NCBI RefSeq assembly: GCF_011397635.1
Contig: NC_064770.1
Coordinates: 21,731,707 to 21,795,706 of the forward strand
DNA from: Epinephelus fuscoguttatus
Lineage: Eukaryota; Chordata; Actinopteri; Perciformes; Serranidae
Length of the DNA: 64,000 nucleotides
Reading direction: 5' to 3'
The position numbers and the translations under genes were made by a program. The notes beneath the pieces were generated by a model. The model was not told the DNA's origin. It made no database searches and worked only from the letters and a program-made list of their open reading frames with translations. Each line of letters starts with the position of its first letter. Position 1 is the first letter of the stretch. Positions 12,101-23,757 of the stretch are shown piece by piece.

Positions 12101-14317
12101 TTGGATCACTGGTTTTCAGTCAGGGCAGGTAAAATAACATGACAGTTAGCTTTGTTAGCATGCAGGTAGCACATTAGCCATAATAGCTATGACCAATTTG
12201 TAAGACTGCTAAGCTGTTTGAAGTAGACTTGTGATAAGCCAGTTTCCTTTGTCATATCTGGCACTCAACTTTGGGGGGATCATCTTTTGTAGCTATTCCA
12301 GATGCCTGACTTTTGCGACATCTTGCTAGCATGTCAGTAGGCCTGTCACATGTGGTCAAACTGTCCCAGTTTCAGTATTGCAGGACTGCTGGTGACTGAC
12401 GTTAGATGAGAGTTTAAATGTCCCTGTCTGAAAATAACTAATAATAATTAATGTTGATGCAGAATGAATAATGTTGGGTAACTATTTCTTCATTTTGGGG
12501 CACTGGGGATATTTGGGTTATGCATATACGTAAAAAACAGAGCATTCAAGTAATGTTTGGACAGTGATTACCACAGCAACAATCAAAGCTTCGAAGCATT
12601 TGAGTCAGCCCTCGTGTCTTTGTGTATGTGCTGTGCTCCAAATTACTTCTTTGAGGACAAACCCATTTTCTAAACTACACAATTTTCTTACTGCTAGTTC
12701 TAAGTTGGTTAATGAGGCGTTGCCCAGTCAACATGCACAGAACCATAACAAACATCTCAGCTTATTAGACTTGTTTCATTAAAAAATGATGCTTAATTTC
12801 AAAGTGTTGAATGATTCCATGAGGCTGAAAAAGCCTTTACAGTGAGCATGCTCTTACAATATAGTATTTCTCCGTTACCGTCAACAGGACACTAATGATT
12901 TTGTTTTGGAGAACAAAAGTACATGTGTCTTATCGACACATAAATTGCTCATTGAGTCTGTGTATACTTGATATAATTTACACTAGGAAATGCACTTGTT
13001 ATCTTAAGTTTGTTACATTTGACAATAAAGATAATTTTCCAATTAGATGAGAACATATGTTGTTGTTTTGGGCCTTTAACAGATAAGATTAATGTTTGAA
13101 AATGACTCACTATCTACATCTAATCAACAGCATGTAGCCTGTGTCTAAAATAGGTAACAAGCCCCTTTGAATCAGCTCAGTTTCAAGGGCTCTCATCTCC
13201 TCCTCTTTATTTAATTAGGCCTCTAAGTATGCCGTATGTCTGTTTTGTTTCTGATAGGCGGCTTCAAACGGAAGCTGGTACCAAGAGACGGGAAGCGAAG
13301 GGAAAGGAAGGGCAGTTGACTCACTTATTTCCACATCTGAGAGCATGAGGCAGTGCCTTGCTGACGGGCTCTGACAAACATTGTTCCATGATGTAGTGCC
13401 CCCACCCCTGTGGAATCTCATGTCATACACAAGTTTGTAGTTTACAGACGTGTTAACACTTCATGCAGTGTGTACCTTATAGCAGAGGGTTGCTAAATTA
13501 GAGGGGGACTCCTCTCGAACAGCTCTTATCTCTGCAGCTGGCACCAGTGCAAAAACATCCTGGACCGTGGTGGTGGTGTCTGCCCAGAACTGGTCCCAGA
13601 AGGCATCGTCTGTGGCTTCCACTGGCTGTGGAAAAATATATTTACTGTTCAGTTCACATGTATTTGATTCAAATAGGGCATTTTATGTCGGTGACATTTG
13701 AAATAAAATGGCCTGACTGATCTTGCAGTGCATTTAAATGTCAGGTTTTCATCATTATGCATATATGGTTATTTGTTTTTCATTGTAAAGCATATCCATG
13801 GCCTACATAATAGCAATGCAAACACAACCTCTCCTCCAGCAGCAGTGAAGAAACATTATCTGGCACACACTCTAAGCACAGTCCACCTGCCGCATCTGCA
13901 AACGTGATCATTGCCAGACCTACGTCATCAGATTTGATTTCGCTACGCCATCATTTATTTTAACATCAAAACTGAACATGCACAGGCTAAATAAAGTGGC
14001 CATCTGCACCGCAAAATCCACCATCATATATCCCATGATAAATCGACATATGTGGAATACAGTGCATTTCGATTATGGAAAGTAAATGAATATGAGCTGA
14101 AAAGCGCGCATGCAACATTAGATCATGTTTGTTTTCTGCTCCCACATCAGAACGCGTTATCTCATCTCCTCGGTGATGCTCTCCGGCGCGCTCATCGGCA
14201 CACTACCTCTCTATGTAATCCTTTATTCTGCTGTACTGGAAGCTCATATACCTGTGTTTTGGTTGTCAGCTGAATCACTGCTTTCCTGAAGTTTAATTTT
14301 GAGTCGGTGCTGCCCAT
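3172..14317 (-). CDS. hid1: Hid1 (high-temperature-induced dauer formation 1 homologue), complete 19-exon gene
   Basis: Hid1 is a peripheral trans-Golgi protein needed for dense-core vesicle and peptide-hormone sorting. Coding exons in transcript order (coordinates high to low): 14317-14252, 13625-13476, 11836-11666, 11205-11089, 8689-8583, 8426-8310, 7208-7001, 6914-6858, 6775-6635, 6546-6456, 6365-6214, 6115-6037, 5882-5718, 5576-5349, 4040-3889, 3810-3724, 3649-3558, 3475-3317, 3235-3172. All junctions are GT-AG and the phases agree. The total is 2403 nt, or 800 residues plus TAG; the human protein is slightly shorter. The start MGSTDSKLNF has Gly2 and Ser6, a myristoylation-type N-terminus as in the mammalian protein, and a good Kozak context (GCAATGG). 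Diagnostic stretches include FEDQDWRGFFWSTVPGAG, NLFVNYLSRIHREE, YLPNSTKKIQFHQELLVLFW and GLLPVPHPILIRKYQAN; the end is LFEIQRM. The region from exon 14 to exon 16 is Ser/Thr-rich and the least conserved. No frameshift is seen. Introns hold several repeats listed separately. Confidence 0.96.
4310..4530. repeat. partial MITE-like teleost repeat in hid1 intron 14
   Basis: The segment ends with TTTGATACGCTCCATATCAC and CCTGCCCTATT, which matches the terminal part of a widespread fish hAT-type MITE (reverse complement: TAGGGC-GG-GATATGGAG). It also contains the ATATCAAGGTATTTGGT motif of that family. It is diverged and apparently single-ended. The family call is from memory. Confidence 0.45.
4545..4710. 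repeat. SINE-like dispersed repeat in hid1 intron 14
   Basis: Includes TTTTACAGTGAAAAGGAAGA, GTATGACATGCAACGTAGGT and CCCCGGCTGGGTATGAACTG, followed by GTGGCATGCGCTGTAGCCAA. The last two resemble the tRNA-like B-box and anticodon-arm region of a common teleost SINE-type repeat. There is no functional tRNA fold, so it is called as a repeat rather than a tRNA gene. Confidence 0.45.
4805..4911. repeat. compound pentanucleotide/tetranucleotide microsatellite
   Basis: (TTTAA)n from about 4805 to 4836, then (TTTTA)n from about 4843 to 4900, then (TTTA)n. It lies inside hid1 intron 14. Confidence 0.9.
7443..7940. repeat. ~500-bp MITE-like element in hid1 intron 6
   Basis: Terminal inverted repeats are at 7443-7461 (TTTTAAGGAGCTCTATGA) and 7921-7940 (whose reverse complement begins CTTAAAGGAGCTCTATGTG). 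The interior has short degenerate direct repeats based on CTAACAGTG (7540-7615) and on ATACACACAT-TTACATGC (7720-7775). There is no transposase ORF, so it is non-autonomous. Confidence 0.65.
9024..10530 (+). mobile_element. TIR-like repeat element with minisatellite core, copy A (hid1 intron 4)
   Basis: The left flank (about 9024-9115) carries GGGCCCCTGGGCACAGATAT and GGAGCAAGACACACAGAC. The right flank (about 10425-10530) carries GAGTGACATTTTGCAG and GTTCAGTAATCCATTCATGG. The same flanks in the same order bracket another array in opposite orientation at 22271-23757. The outer ends are imperfectly inverted (CATGGGCAGACTATAAGA against CATGAATGGATTACTGAA). Length is about 1.5 kb with no transposase. 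I interpret it as a non-autonomous element whose interior has become, or always was, a tandem array. Confidence 0.6.
9120..10432. repeat. 21-bp minisatellite array with higher-order structure
   Basis: More than 55 tandem units of a roughly 21-bp motif (TGTCTCTTTGTGGTCATTTT plus G), with variants such as CTCTGTAGTTGTTTTG, CTGTATAGTCATTTTG and TTTGTAGTCCATTTG. Variants recur in the same order in blocks. Because the period is a multiple of three, both strands show long open frames (SLCGHFV on plus, RHKMTTK on minus); these are artefacts of the repeat and not genes. Confidence 0.92.
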
Positions 14318-15716
14318 TGCGATTATTTCCCTTTATTCTAGCTGGACCGCTGCTGCCGACGATCCCTGTTAATCTCACCTCCGTCCTTCGCTTGAGTCAT
14401 TGGCGGAGGCGTTTTTTTTTTTTTTAACTCTATTGGCTGGCTGGACCTGCTGCACTGTAGGGTGTAACTTCCGGGTTGTGAAGATGTCAACAATACGGTC
14501 TGATTGGAGGCTTTTTTCCCCGAGCATTTACTGCTATAATAAAAACTGTCATTTTCTTAATGCCCTAAGCCTGGAAATCCTTTCATAAGTACTCTAGTGT
14601 AAAATAGCCACACAGATTTTACGGAAATATGGGCTGCAGCTCACGTTTTGTTACATTGTATATCTGTTTTTATTAAAGACCCTTAAATCAATAATAACAT
14701 TCGGCTACAATGCGTTTTATAAAACCTTAGACAGCGACATCTTTTGGCAGACCATAGGTCAGTAGGCCCTATTTGTCGATTGCTGTGTCTGATTAAGACC
14801 AATTCTAGTTTTAGAACAGACACACGTTAATAAAATTAATAAATACACAATACTTCACCAATGAATCAATCAAGTTAATTGGCAGCTTTCTGCGCTGCAA
14901 ACTGCGCCTGTGTCATAATGTGCTGCCTTTAGGTGCTGCTCGGACCCCCCCTTTTTCTCATCGAAATCGTCTTAACTGCACACATAGGCTGCGTGTAACC
15001 GAGAAAAAAAACAATGCTGTTCATCACTTAATTCACCATCATTGTTAATAAGACGATCGCGATCGCAACACTTACATATTTGGTACCACAGAAAACTCTA
15101 CTTTGATTCTCTAACTAGCATATGAAGCTATTTTTTCCGACAGCACTTAAAAGCGCCATTACTCGTCTTCGCGCATGCGCAGTTCCATGTAAACACAACT
15201 GCCGCGGTCGGTTGTGGGTTTAGCTGTAACTGTTAAAACGTACGTTAGCTAGGCTGAACTAAAACCGGTGTAATTTTACTCGAGCTCTGGCACTAAGCTC
15301 GTTAGAGTTTTATATAAAATGGCAGGATATTTTTTTTGTAATATGTGCTAGAGTCGGCTAAGAGAGAAAGTATTATCTATGAAGGTTAGCTAGCGGTGAC
15401 GTTAGCTTGTAACCTAGCATTTGTGACTGGCTTTTTTTTTTTTACACCCGGTCTTTGTAATTTTATAGCCAGTTACCCTCAGTGTCGGCGTTGTTAATTA
15501 GATTAGATTATTCTCTAGTGTTGCCAAATGGGTAGTAGTATCACATCAGTATTCAACATAGTTTGCTAGCCAGGGAACACTATTGTGCTAACTTAGGTGA
15601 TAGGCCATCGACTGACAGGAAACAAGCTAACGGAATCGATAACGTCAACCGGTCGTTTCCCCCAGTCTGGTGTGAACAAATAAGGAAACTCGTCGAGATT
15701 GATTTAGTGTCATCAT
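14318..15716. promoter_or_regulatory. shared upstream region of hid1 (minus) and fam104a (plus)
   Basis: The two start codons face away from each other across 1.4 kb. On the hid1 side, inverted CCAAT boxes (ATTGG) lie at about 14400 and 14432, suited to minus-strand initiation, with a TGAGTCAT AP-1-like word at 14393-14400. On the fam104a side there is a perfect NRF1-type palindrome GCGCATGCGC at 15171-15180, preceded by AAGCGCCATT, which is YY1-like. No TATA box is evident for either gene. Transcription start sites are inferred only; the plus-strand 5' UTR probably lies between about 15190 and 15716. Confidence 0.5.
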
Positions 15717-17176
15717 ATGTTGACTGAAAACAGGTAAGAGGAGCCTACAATACATTATGTAACGCTAACTGAAGAGATGTAGCTCGAAACAACTGTTAGA
15801 GTAACTTGCTGTGGCCTGTATTCACCACTTGCAGCAGCCATTTATATAAAAACATCGACACATGTAGCAGTTGGTCGTGCATAGGTTACAGCAACGACAT
15901 ATATGGGTGTGTGATGGCAGTTAACTATGCACCTGTGTTAAATGCCTGTCTATGTTTGTACCCCAACAGGAAACGACAGCGCAGCGGTGGTGATGAGGAG
16001 AGTGGCCACCTGGTGCCTCAAGCCAAAAGGCAGAGCAGAGCTCATCCGCTCTCTCCTGAGCCAGGCCGGGATGCCTGGGACTCTGAGGTACTAACACATG
16101 TCAAGGGAAATGCAATCATACAAATTTAGAAACCACCTGTAATTAAGTTTTTAAACTATAAAGAAGACTAATCGTTGCCTTATTAGTTGGTGCTCACAGC
16201 TAGCTTATAAACTAATGGGTAATTATGTGTGGATGGATAATGGGTGGATCTGAGGTATCGCAGAGTGACAAACAGGGAGAAATAGGATTCCAAAAAGCAT
16301 CTTGTAACTGAATATTACGCACTGTTTTAACTATGCTCCACTGTCTGATTGGGTAAAGACTTAACATACCAGGTAAAATCCTCACACTTTGGGGAATCAT
16401 CTGTTTCATGGGAATACGGCATGATACAACTCCAGTCAAGTGCTCTTCTTGAACAAAGCAGTTGTTTCTGCATGGTGAAAAGTTACAGTAGTTATCCACA
16501 GCTGTACCAGGAGCTAGTTCAGGTCCCACTCACAGCAGATTCATTTAGTAGTTAACATTTTGTATTCAAACTAAGAATTACATCTACCATTTCAAAATGT
16601 TGTGGTTGGTCTTCTCTGCTCTCACACCACAAGTTGGATTCGAAGCAGACTGAGACCTCCTTTCCAAGCCGTTTTGGTACAGTTTGACAGCTTTCACACT
16701 AGCATGAACTGACTGAACAAGATACGCAAACGCACCAGAGTTTGTTTGAGCTGCATTAAATAGGTTAGGCATGAAAGCACCCATACTTGGTTAGAAACAT
16801 TGTGGCTAATGAGGTCTTTTTGAGGTCTAGTTTTTGCATGTATGCCCCAAAGCGTGTCAAATGTAAGGCTTTGAATTTATCTAGACAAAACAAGCCTTGA
16901 TGTTGATGATCTTATCTAGCTGGCACACGGTTAATGCTGACATCTGCTTTTCAGTCGTCCAACAGCGAGAGCAGCAGCAGCATCAGCAGTCCAGAGCATG
17001 CAGCCGGGAGCTGTGGCAGCCAGTGCGTCGTGGGCCCCTGCAGCCCCCTCAGCTCCAGTGACTCCTCAGAATTGGCCGGCTCTACGAGCCTGGCATCCTA
17101 CCTGCAGATCAACCGCATCCTGAAGCAGGCCCACTTCCAGAGCCTGCAGAGCCGATGTCAGCTCAGAGACACATGA
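15717..17176 (+). CDS. fam104a: Fam104a / VCF1-type VCP nuclear cofactor, complete three-exon gene
   Basis: Coding exons are 15717-15733, 15970-16087 and 16955-17176, all GT-AG (donors ACAG|gtaag and GAG|gtact; acceptors aacag|G and ttcag|TCG). They give 357 nt, or 118 residues plus TGA. The ATG (MLTENRKRQR) has a weak context but is the first after an in-frame TAG at 15705-15707. Basic clusters KRQR and AKRQSR form a bipartite nuclear signal. Next come WDSE and a Ser-rich low-complexity segment (SESSSSISSPEH). The C-terminal helix YLQINRILKQAHFQSLQSR is the hallmark of the FAM104/VCF family and, from the family literature, the VCP/p97-binding element. Naive ORFs miss the gene because each exon sits in a separate frame context. 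Human FAM104A is also on 17q25. Confidence 0.86.
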
Positions 17177-19275
17177 CGACCTAATGTCTCCCTCTGTCAG
17201 CCACCAGAGGACTGAGTCCCTGAGGCGTGCCAGAGCACCACACGCTGATTCACTTCACTCAGCTCTTCCCACTCATCTCCAGTTATTGTGATATCTTGCA
17301 GCTCTACATATCTGTGGATGGAGACCAGCTCCTGGTCAGGTATCTGGAGGGGGTCCATCATTCAAATAAATCAAAAGTGATAATCATGTTAGCAATAATA
17401 ACCGTGTGATCAACGTAAACATTTTTTGTGATCCACTTGATTTCTGACCAGTCTGGTTTACATGCTGCTCTCGGAGCCTTATTGTGACTGAGTGATGATG
17501 ACGACGAATCCCCGTGTTTTGTCCTTAATGTATGAAAACAGTGCTACTGCAGCTGCAGGAATGGCACCAAACACAATTTTTAGGCCGGTCAGTGTGACTC
17601 GTTTAGTCTGCTAGTAGGGTACTTGGGTTGATTAATGCTGAATCTGATGTCTGTGTGAGTACATGGACCAGTCTCAGGGAAGATTTGCACTTGTCTTGGA
17701 CTGCTCATTTGCTTTCATATTCAGACAGGGACTCCTTCACAGGGACCTGTAGAAGCCATGGGTGGCAACGTAGCCGACGAGGTTATGTTTTCTGTCCTTG
17801 TTTTGTTAGTTTATAGAGTACTTAGATTTTAGTTAAACTCTGTGAAGAGTCAGGAATAAGTGATCTGGTTTGAGCGTGGTTTACAATTTTAAAATTATTT
17901 CATAACACTGCAAGATGTGGAATTTTTAGGACTTTTCCACATTTTCCATCAACTACTGCACTTAAAAAACTAAAGTGGCACATTTATCCTGTATATAACA
18001 ATTCCATACAGTATGTTTAATGTTCCTAATGCAGATTAAGATCCTTAAAACATAGCTGATTAGTAAAACATTGTGCAGCCTTGGCAGTGGTGTTCACTGG
18101 TGCTGCTTCCCAGCTGTGTTTCATTTTCATTATCACCTAAGTTTATGATCTCAACATAACTCGTCCTGTCTTCTCATGATCACTGAATAATAACGCTGTA
18201 GATGTGACATGGGGATAATTATCTATAATCAAATGTCACTGCTCACATTTGACTTCAGAATCTAACACATTTATTGTAAACTAATGCAACTACAACCAAA
18301 GGAAGAATCTGTGTAATGTCACTATGATAGAGAGTGAGGGTGCACTTGTGGTTGTCAGCAGTTATGTAACAGCAGCATAATGATCGTGCAAAGCAATGTC
18401 AAGTAGAGATTGCCTTATCTGTATTGATTATAGATAATTACAACATCTGGCGTGGCTTTTCTAATAATCATCAGAAAACAAATTGACTCATAGTAATATT
18501 GGTCATGATGACAAAGCCTCTGGTGTCGAGATCATGAGAGAAACATTTAGAATATTTTGATTATTATGACATTAGGAGATAAGTAGAGCAGTTAGGGTTG
18601 TTTTTGTTCTATTTCTTGTGATCATAGAAAAATATAGTGATCACATCACCAGCGTTCTCTCGTGACCACAAAAGCAAAATGATGGCTACTCCCATGAACC
18701 CTACAACCTCCCGTACTCCTTTAGGCTTTCTCAGTCTTCTATTGATTGTATGGAGCGCTGTTTGATGTGGCATTTGAGCATGTAGGAAAATGTAGTTCTT
18801 TCTGTCTGGAGGTTGCAGTTCACTCTTTAGGAACAAAAAGACATTCCCTAGGCTTTTGTTTGCAATATTACTGGAGCCACTAAAATGCTGTTTTAATTGC
18901 AGACGAGCCTCTCTGCCTGTGTACTACCATTTCAAGGTTGCTGTATGTGTGTCCCTGTGCACTGAACATCCAGGTACAAACACTGACCATAAGGCTGTGC
19001 GTCTCTTCTGTTACTTAGAGCGGGATTGGTTTCATCGCTGAGGCCTCATCCCAGGAGTAAGCTCAGCTATTTATTTTTTTTTATTTTTCTCAGACTGGTG
19101 TGTCAGGAACGAAAGCATTTTGAAAATGTGGTTTATTTTTTTTTTTTATGATATATTTTTTTTGTATTTAGTAATGTACATGACATTAGCCTGCCATTGA
19201 CTTTTTTTTCTTGTAAATACTCCATTTCAGAAATAAAAATTAATGTTTTTGAATAAAGGCACTGTTTACTTTTTT
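17177..19275 (+). other. fam104a 3' UTR (probable) with terminal poly(A) signals
   Basis: About 2.1 kb of non-coding, moderately AT-rich DNA follows the fam104a stop and contains no other gene. AATAAA hexamers at 19232-19237 and 19252-19257, after T-rich tracts, are the most convincing cleavage signals. The UTR length is inferred. Confidence 0.5.
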
Positions 19276-20384
19276 TATGAAGCTGCATTTGGACCCCCTA
19301 AATAATTAAAATCTGTAACATGGTGATGCTGGGAGCATCTCGGTTGCTACTCTGTGAGAAAAAACCTATTTGCTTTGCATGCTATGTCCTGTATGTTAGG
19401 GCAGGAATTCCCTCTGTCCCCACATCCTCCCCTTTTCCTCCAAATGGCCAGTAATGAATGACTCCCCATGCATTGAGACCATCATTAATGAGATATGACC
19501 TGTGTCTGAGCGAGGAGCAGCCAAAGGTTTCTTTAATTAGCACACTACATGTCCTTGTCTTGTCACAGACACAGTAACAGATTACATACATTAATGCACC
19601 ACACGTAACCACGGTTACGTTGCCGGGGCCACTGTGGGTCCTCATTACTCGCCTTTTTTTTTTGATTCCCTTGTTCCACCTCTACTAAGTTAGAGATGAA
19701 GAACGAGCCAATGATAATTCAGGATTAGCAATCTCCCTGCTTGGTAAGAATGTAGCTCTTTTCCTTTCTCAGGTGCATGCCTTCTCGTTATCTTGAACCA
19801 TGCAGCGCAGCAACATACAGAGAGGGACAATTAGTGAGCTGTATGTGAACCTTTCATCTTGGCATCATCTGAAGTATGCCTTTTTTGAGCGGCCTGTTGT
19901 ATATTGAAGCAAACATCATGTTAGAGCCGGGCATGTGCTGTGTAATTAGTTGGCGAGGATGCAATTAGCAGCAGCTTGGATAAATATTTTCCCAGTGATA
20001 ATCCAAAGTACTGTTTGAGGAAAAACATCAGTATTAAAGAAATGATTTACTCCAAAATGGAAATTCAATGAAGCCTTCATAGTGTCCTGTTGACATTAAG
20101 TAACGCTCTGGTAAGAGATTAGTGTTTACGACAAGGAACATATATGATTTTTAAGAATTTAAAAGCACAATGACTCAAACTTGTAACACAGAAAAAAAAG
20201 TCTCACATTACATATCAGTGTTTCTCACATGCTGCTTGGCACGTCACACACGGGCAACTCCCCGAGCACCAGCTAATGTGTGTGCCATTACTATGTGTGT
20301 GCTCACCTATCTCTTCTGATAACTTGACTCCTTTACAAGAGTCAAATAATCCACAGAGGTCTCCTCCTCTCCTAAAGAAACAGA

Positions 20385-20603
20385 CCAGGGTTCTCATTTA
20401 AAAACACTGCGTATGCACAAAACAAGGCCTGAAAGAGGCGTATACGCCATGTCCCACGCGAAAGTTGTAATGTATAAAAACAGACTTGATGAGAGAAATT
20501 TTGACCCATGCTTATGGACATTTTGGAGATGGAAAATTGGCTTTTGTCTGTAGGTATGATTTTAATATGGATCCTACGCACTGTTTTATAAATGAGACCC
20601 CAG
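20385..20603. repeat. ~220-bp MITE with inverted ends
   Basis: The left end CCAGGGTTCTCATTTAAAAA and the right end (reverse complement CCTGGGGTCTCATTTATAAA) are inverted copies. They are followed by ACACTGCGTATG and ACAGTGCGTAGGATCC respectively. It is non-coding and matches a common teleost MITE pattern. Confidence 0.65.
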
Positions 20604-20719
20604 GTGATTTAAACCAGTAAAAACACTGAATAAAGCGATTTCATGTTTTAAAAAAAAACCCTGTTTTTCCAACTTCTAACTACAGTGGCTGATGCTAAAA
20701 CACAAATGGTCCTATCTAG

Positions 20720-20877
20720 AACCAGTTTTTGATGTGTCAGCTGGGGGCTACTGTAGAAACATGGCAGTGCAACATGTCGATCTCCGTAGATGAGAACCTG
20801 CTCACTGTAATGGTGATATACTTGTATCCCATTTCTGCGAATATATCCCCCTAAATCATATACATTGACCTTTAAAG
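20720..20877 (-). repeat. truncated copy of the TTTAAAGGTCCAGTGTGTAG MITE family
   Basis: The reverse complement of the right edge reads TTTAAAGGTCAATGTATATG, then ATTTAGGGGGATATATTCG. This is the start of the same family as the element at 35649-36615. Only one end is recognisable. Confidence 0.5.
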
Positions 20878-21335
20878 TGCAGCAGCCGGTTGTTCCATAA
20901 GGACATCACAGTGCAGATAAATTAGCTTTTTGCTATTTTACCATTAACAAGAGGAACACTGCATGGCATTCTAGATAAGACATAGCAAAATGAGTTTATT
21001 TAAAATTTGGACTGTGAAACATTTAAATTCTGGATGGATGGTGGATGCATATTCTGCCACCGTTTACATAGACACACAAAATAAGTCACAGATTTTTATT
21101 TATACAGAACAAAGAGTAAAAAGCACACATTTATGAAGTATAAATCTTTGATAGTGTGTTTGCCCACCAGCAGATGTTCTGAGTCCAGATGTTCATGAAA
21201 AGAGCAGTAGAGGGCAGCACACTCTGAGTGTTAGCTGGACACAAACTGTATTCCTGCATCTCATAAAAGCTGGGGGAATTCTACAACAGGGTCAAAAGGT
21301 GTGGGCTACGTAGAAGATATTTATCTTTAATCTGT

Positions 21336-21338
<3 letters not shown>

Positions 21339-21384
<46 letters not shown>

Positions 21385-21393
21385 TACACACAC
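21339..21393. repeat. (CA)n microsatellite
   Basis: Perfect CA run to 21380, then an interrupted TACATACACACAC tail. Confidence 0.95.
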
Positions 21394-22270
21394 TGTCCTT
21401 TCCGGGCAGCACACAGATATGAAGGTGGGCGGTGATGAATGGCTCATATCAGTTGTGTGGAGAGGCAGGAGAGAGTTAAATGAACTGTCCTTGTTCTGGG
21501 GTCTATGTATGCGCATACATTGTTATATTTTTACCATGGCCAGCGAAAAAATCTGGGTTAGTCTTTGGTTCCTTTTCTTTATGTCCTCTCTGCGAAGATC
21601 CACATCTCTCCTCAAAGGCAAAAGCACGGTGAACATTAGCTACACACAACAAATACAGACAAGCAGACAAACTACTGTATGTTTTAGATTTATCAGTGTC
21701 TGGTTCACCTTTAGCTTCAAGACTTGTGTAATCCGTACAAGATTGTTTTGGAAGACAAACTGGTCAGGGGACAGTCCTTCAAGTAAGTGGCTTTGGTATA
21801 TTTAAAATATGAATTATGTCAAAGCTAAAAGAACATGAGCAAAGAAAGCAAAAGTGAGCTGAAGCTGACCTGGTCACCCTTGTGTCTCTTTGCCAGACTT
21901 TGGCTGAAATGTATTTGGGCAGCTGCTGCTTAGCATGAGATGGTGATTGGGTTGGCATCAAGTGTACAGCTTTCCCTCGCCAGCCAACACAAACATCTGC
22001 TTTGCCTCCCCACCACCATTTCGCCCAACATCAAACAACAAAGCTCGCCTGCTCTGCTGCCCCCATGGCCGTCCGAAGAATTAATGACCCACCAAGCACA
22101 TTAGCGGTGCCCTATTGCCCCAGCCTGGCTGGAGCAGGGAATAGGGAAAGCCGTGGCAGGCGAACAAGGAGAGGGAAGGGTTAGTGGGTCAGGATGATGA
22201 AGTACTTCACAGGTCAGGAATTAAGATGGATAGATATCCAGGTGTTATTGGGATGTTTACTGCATTTATG

Positions 22271-23757
22271 CATGGACGGATTACTGAACGGGCACTAGGC
22301 ACAGGCGCAGGGGCCCAAAGTGTCAGGAGCCCCCCCTCCCTCAGCCTTCATCTGCAAAATGTCACTCAATTTTACACGTAGTGACCAGGACAAGACTCAA
22401 AAAGACCGTAAAGAGATGCGGAGGAACTGCCAAGAGACACAAATTTACCATAAAAAGGGCCAAAATGACCCCACAGAGACACAAAATGATGACAAATGAA
22501 CACAAAATAACCACAAGGAGACACAAAATGACTACAGGGAGACACACAATGACCAAAAAGAGACAAAAAGGCCTCACAGAGTCACAAAACATCTACAGAG
22601 AGACACACAACAACCGAAAAAGAGACAAAATGACCTCACAGAGACACAAAATTATTACAAAGGAACACAAAATAACCACAAGGAGACACAAAATGACCCC
22701 AGAGAGACACAAAATGACTGCAGGGAGACAAAGAATGACCAAAAAAAGACACAAAATGACTTCAGGGAGACACACAACAACCACAGAGGGCACAAAATAA
22801 CCTCAAAGAAACACAAAATGACCACAAAGAGACACACAACTACCAAAAAAGACACAAAATGACCTCAAAGAGAGACAAAATGACTGCAGGGAGACACACA
22901 GTTACCAAAATAGACACAAATTGACCCCAAAGAGACAAAAAAACATCTACAGGAAGATACACAACGACCAAAAACAGACACAAAATGACCAAAAAATTAC
23001 ACAAATCGACTATAGGGAGACACGCAACAACCAAAAATGACACAAAATGAACTCAAAGACACATAAGACCACTGCAGGGAGACACACAACAACCAAAAAA
23101 GACTCAAAATGACCACAAAGAGTCACAAAATATCTACAGGGAGACACACAACGACCAAGAAAGACACAAAATGACCCCAAAGGGACACAAAATGACTGCA
23201 GGGAGACAAACAATGACCAAAAAAGACAAAAAATGACTTCAGGGAGACACACAACAACCACAGAGGGCACAAAATAACTTCAAAGAAACACAAAACCTCC
23301 ACAAAGAGACACACAACAACCACAAGGAGACAAAAAATGACCACAAAGAGGCACAAAACCTCTACAGGGAGACACACAACTACCATAAAAGACACAAAAT
23401 GACCCCAAAGAGAGATAAAACATCTACAGGAAGACACACAATGACCAAATATGACACAAAATGACCTCAAAGACACATAAAACCACTGCAGGGAGACACA
23501 CAACAACCAAAAAAGACACAAAATTACCTCAAAGAGACACAAAGTTGTTACAGTGGAACACAAATTAACCACACAGTGACATAAAATGATAGCAAAGAGA
23601 CACACAGTGACCAATAAAGACACAAAATGACCACACTCAAAAAAGAGAGACACTAAACCACCACAATGTCTGTTATGTCTTGCTCCTGTTTGGTTGAGGT
23701 GGTTTGGCCTTCCGCATATCTGTGCCCAGGGGCCCGTTGAGTTATAATCCAACCACG
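22271..23757 (-). mobile_element. TIR-like repeat element with minisatellite core, copy B
   Basis: An inverted homologue of the element at 9024-10530. The left end CATGGACGGATTACTGAACG matches the inverse of the right end (GGATTATAACTCAACGGGCC on the reverse strand). The AGTGTCAGGAGCCCC and AAAATGTCACTCAATTTTAC flank, and the CATATCTGTGCCCAGGGGCC flank, match copy A's flanks in reverse order. The interior (about 22390-23650) is a 20-21 bp array. Similar length (about 1.5 kb) and the same architecture support a single repeat family. Confidence 0.62.
22385..23655. repeat. ~21-bp minisatellite array, reverse orientation of the 9.1-10.4 kb array
   Basis: Units of the type GAGACACAAAATGACCACAA repeat throughout, more diverged than in copy A (variants AGGGAGACACACAACAACC, AAAAAGACACAAAATGACC). 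Apparent ORFs on both strands are products of the period. Confidence 0.9.

Larger units (their letters stand above)
19276..22270. other. intergenic DNA without recognisable genes
   Basis: Apart from the repeats listed at 20385, 20720 and 21339, no coding signal is seen. Stretches at 19440-19620 and 19830-19990 are rich in TAATTA/ATTAAT/TAATGA-type words in otherwise mixed sequence and look like candidate conserved non-coding DNA, which is inference only. Confidence 0.4.

Noticed and set aside
9120-23655. CRISPR-like arrays
   Set aside because: The 21-bp units are directly adjacent with no unique spacers, in a vertebrate genome. They are minisatellites.
22381-23752. Open frames up to 209 codons on the minus strand
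   Set aside because: Same minisatellite artefact in the second array.
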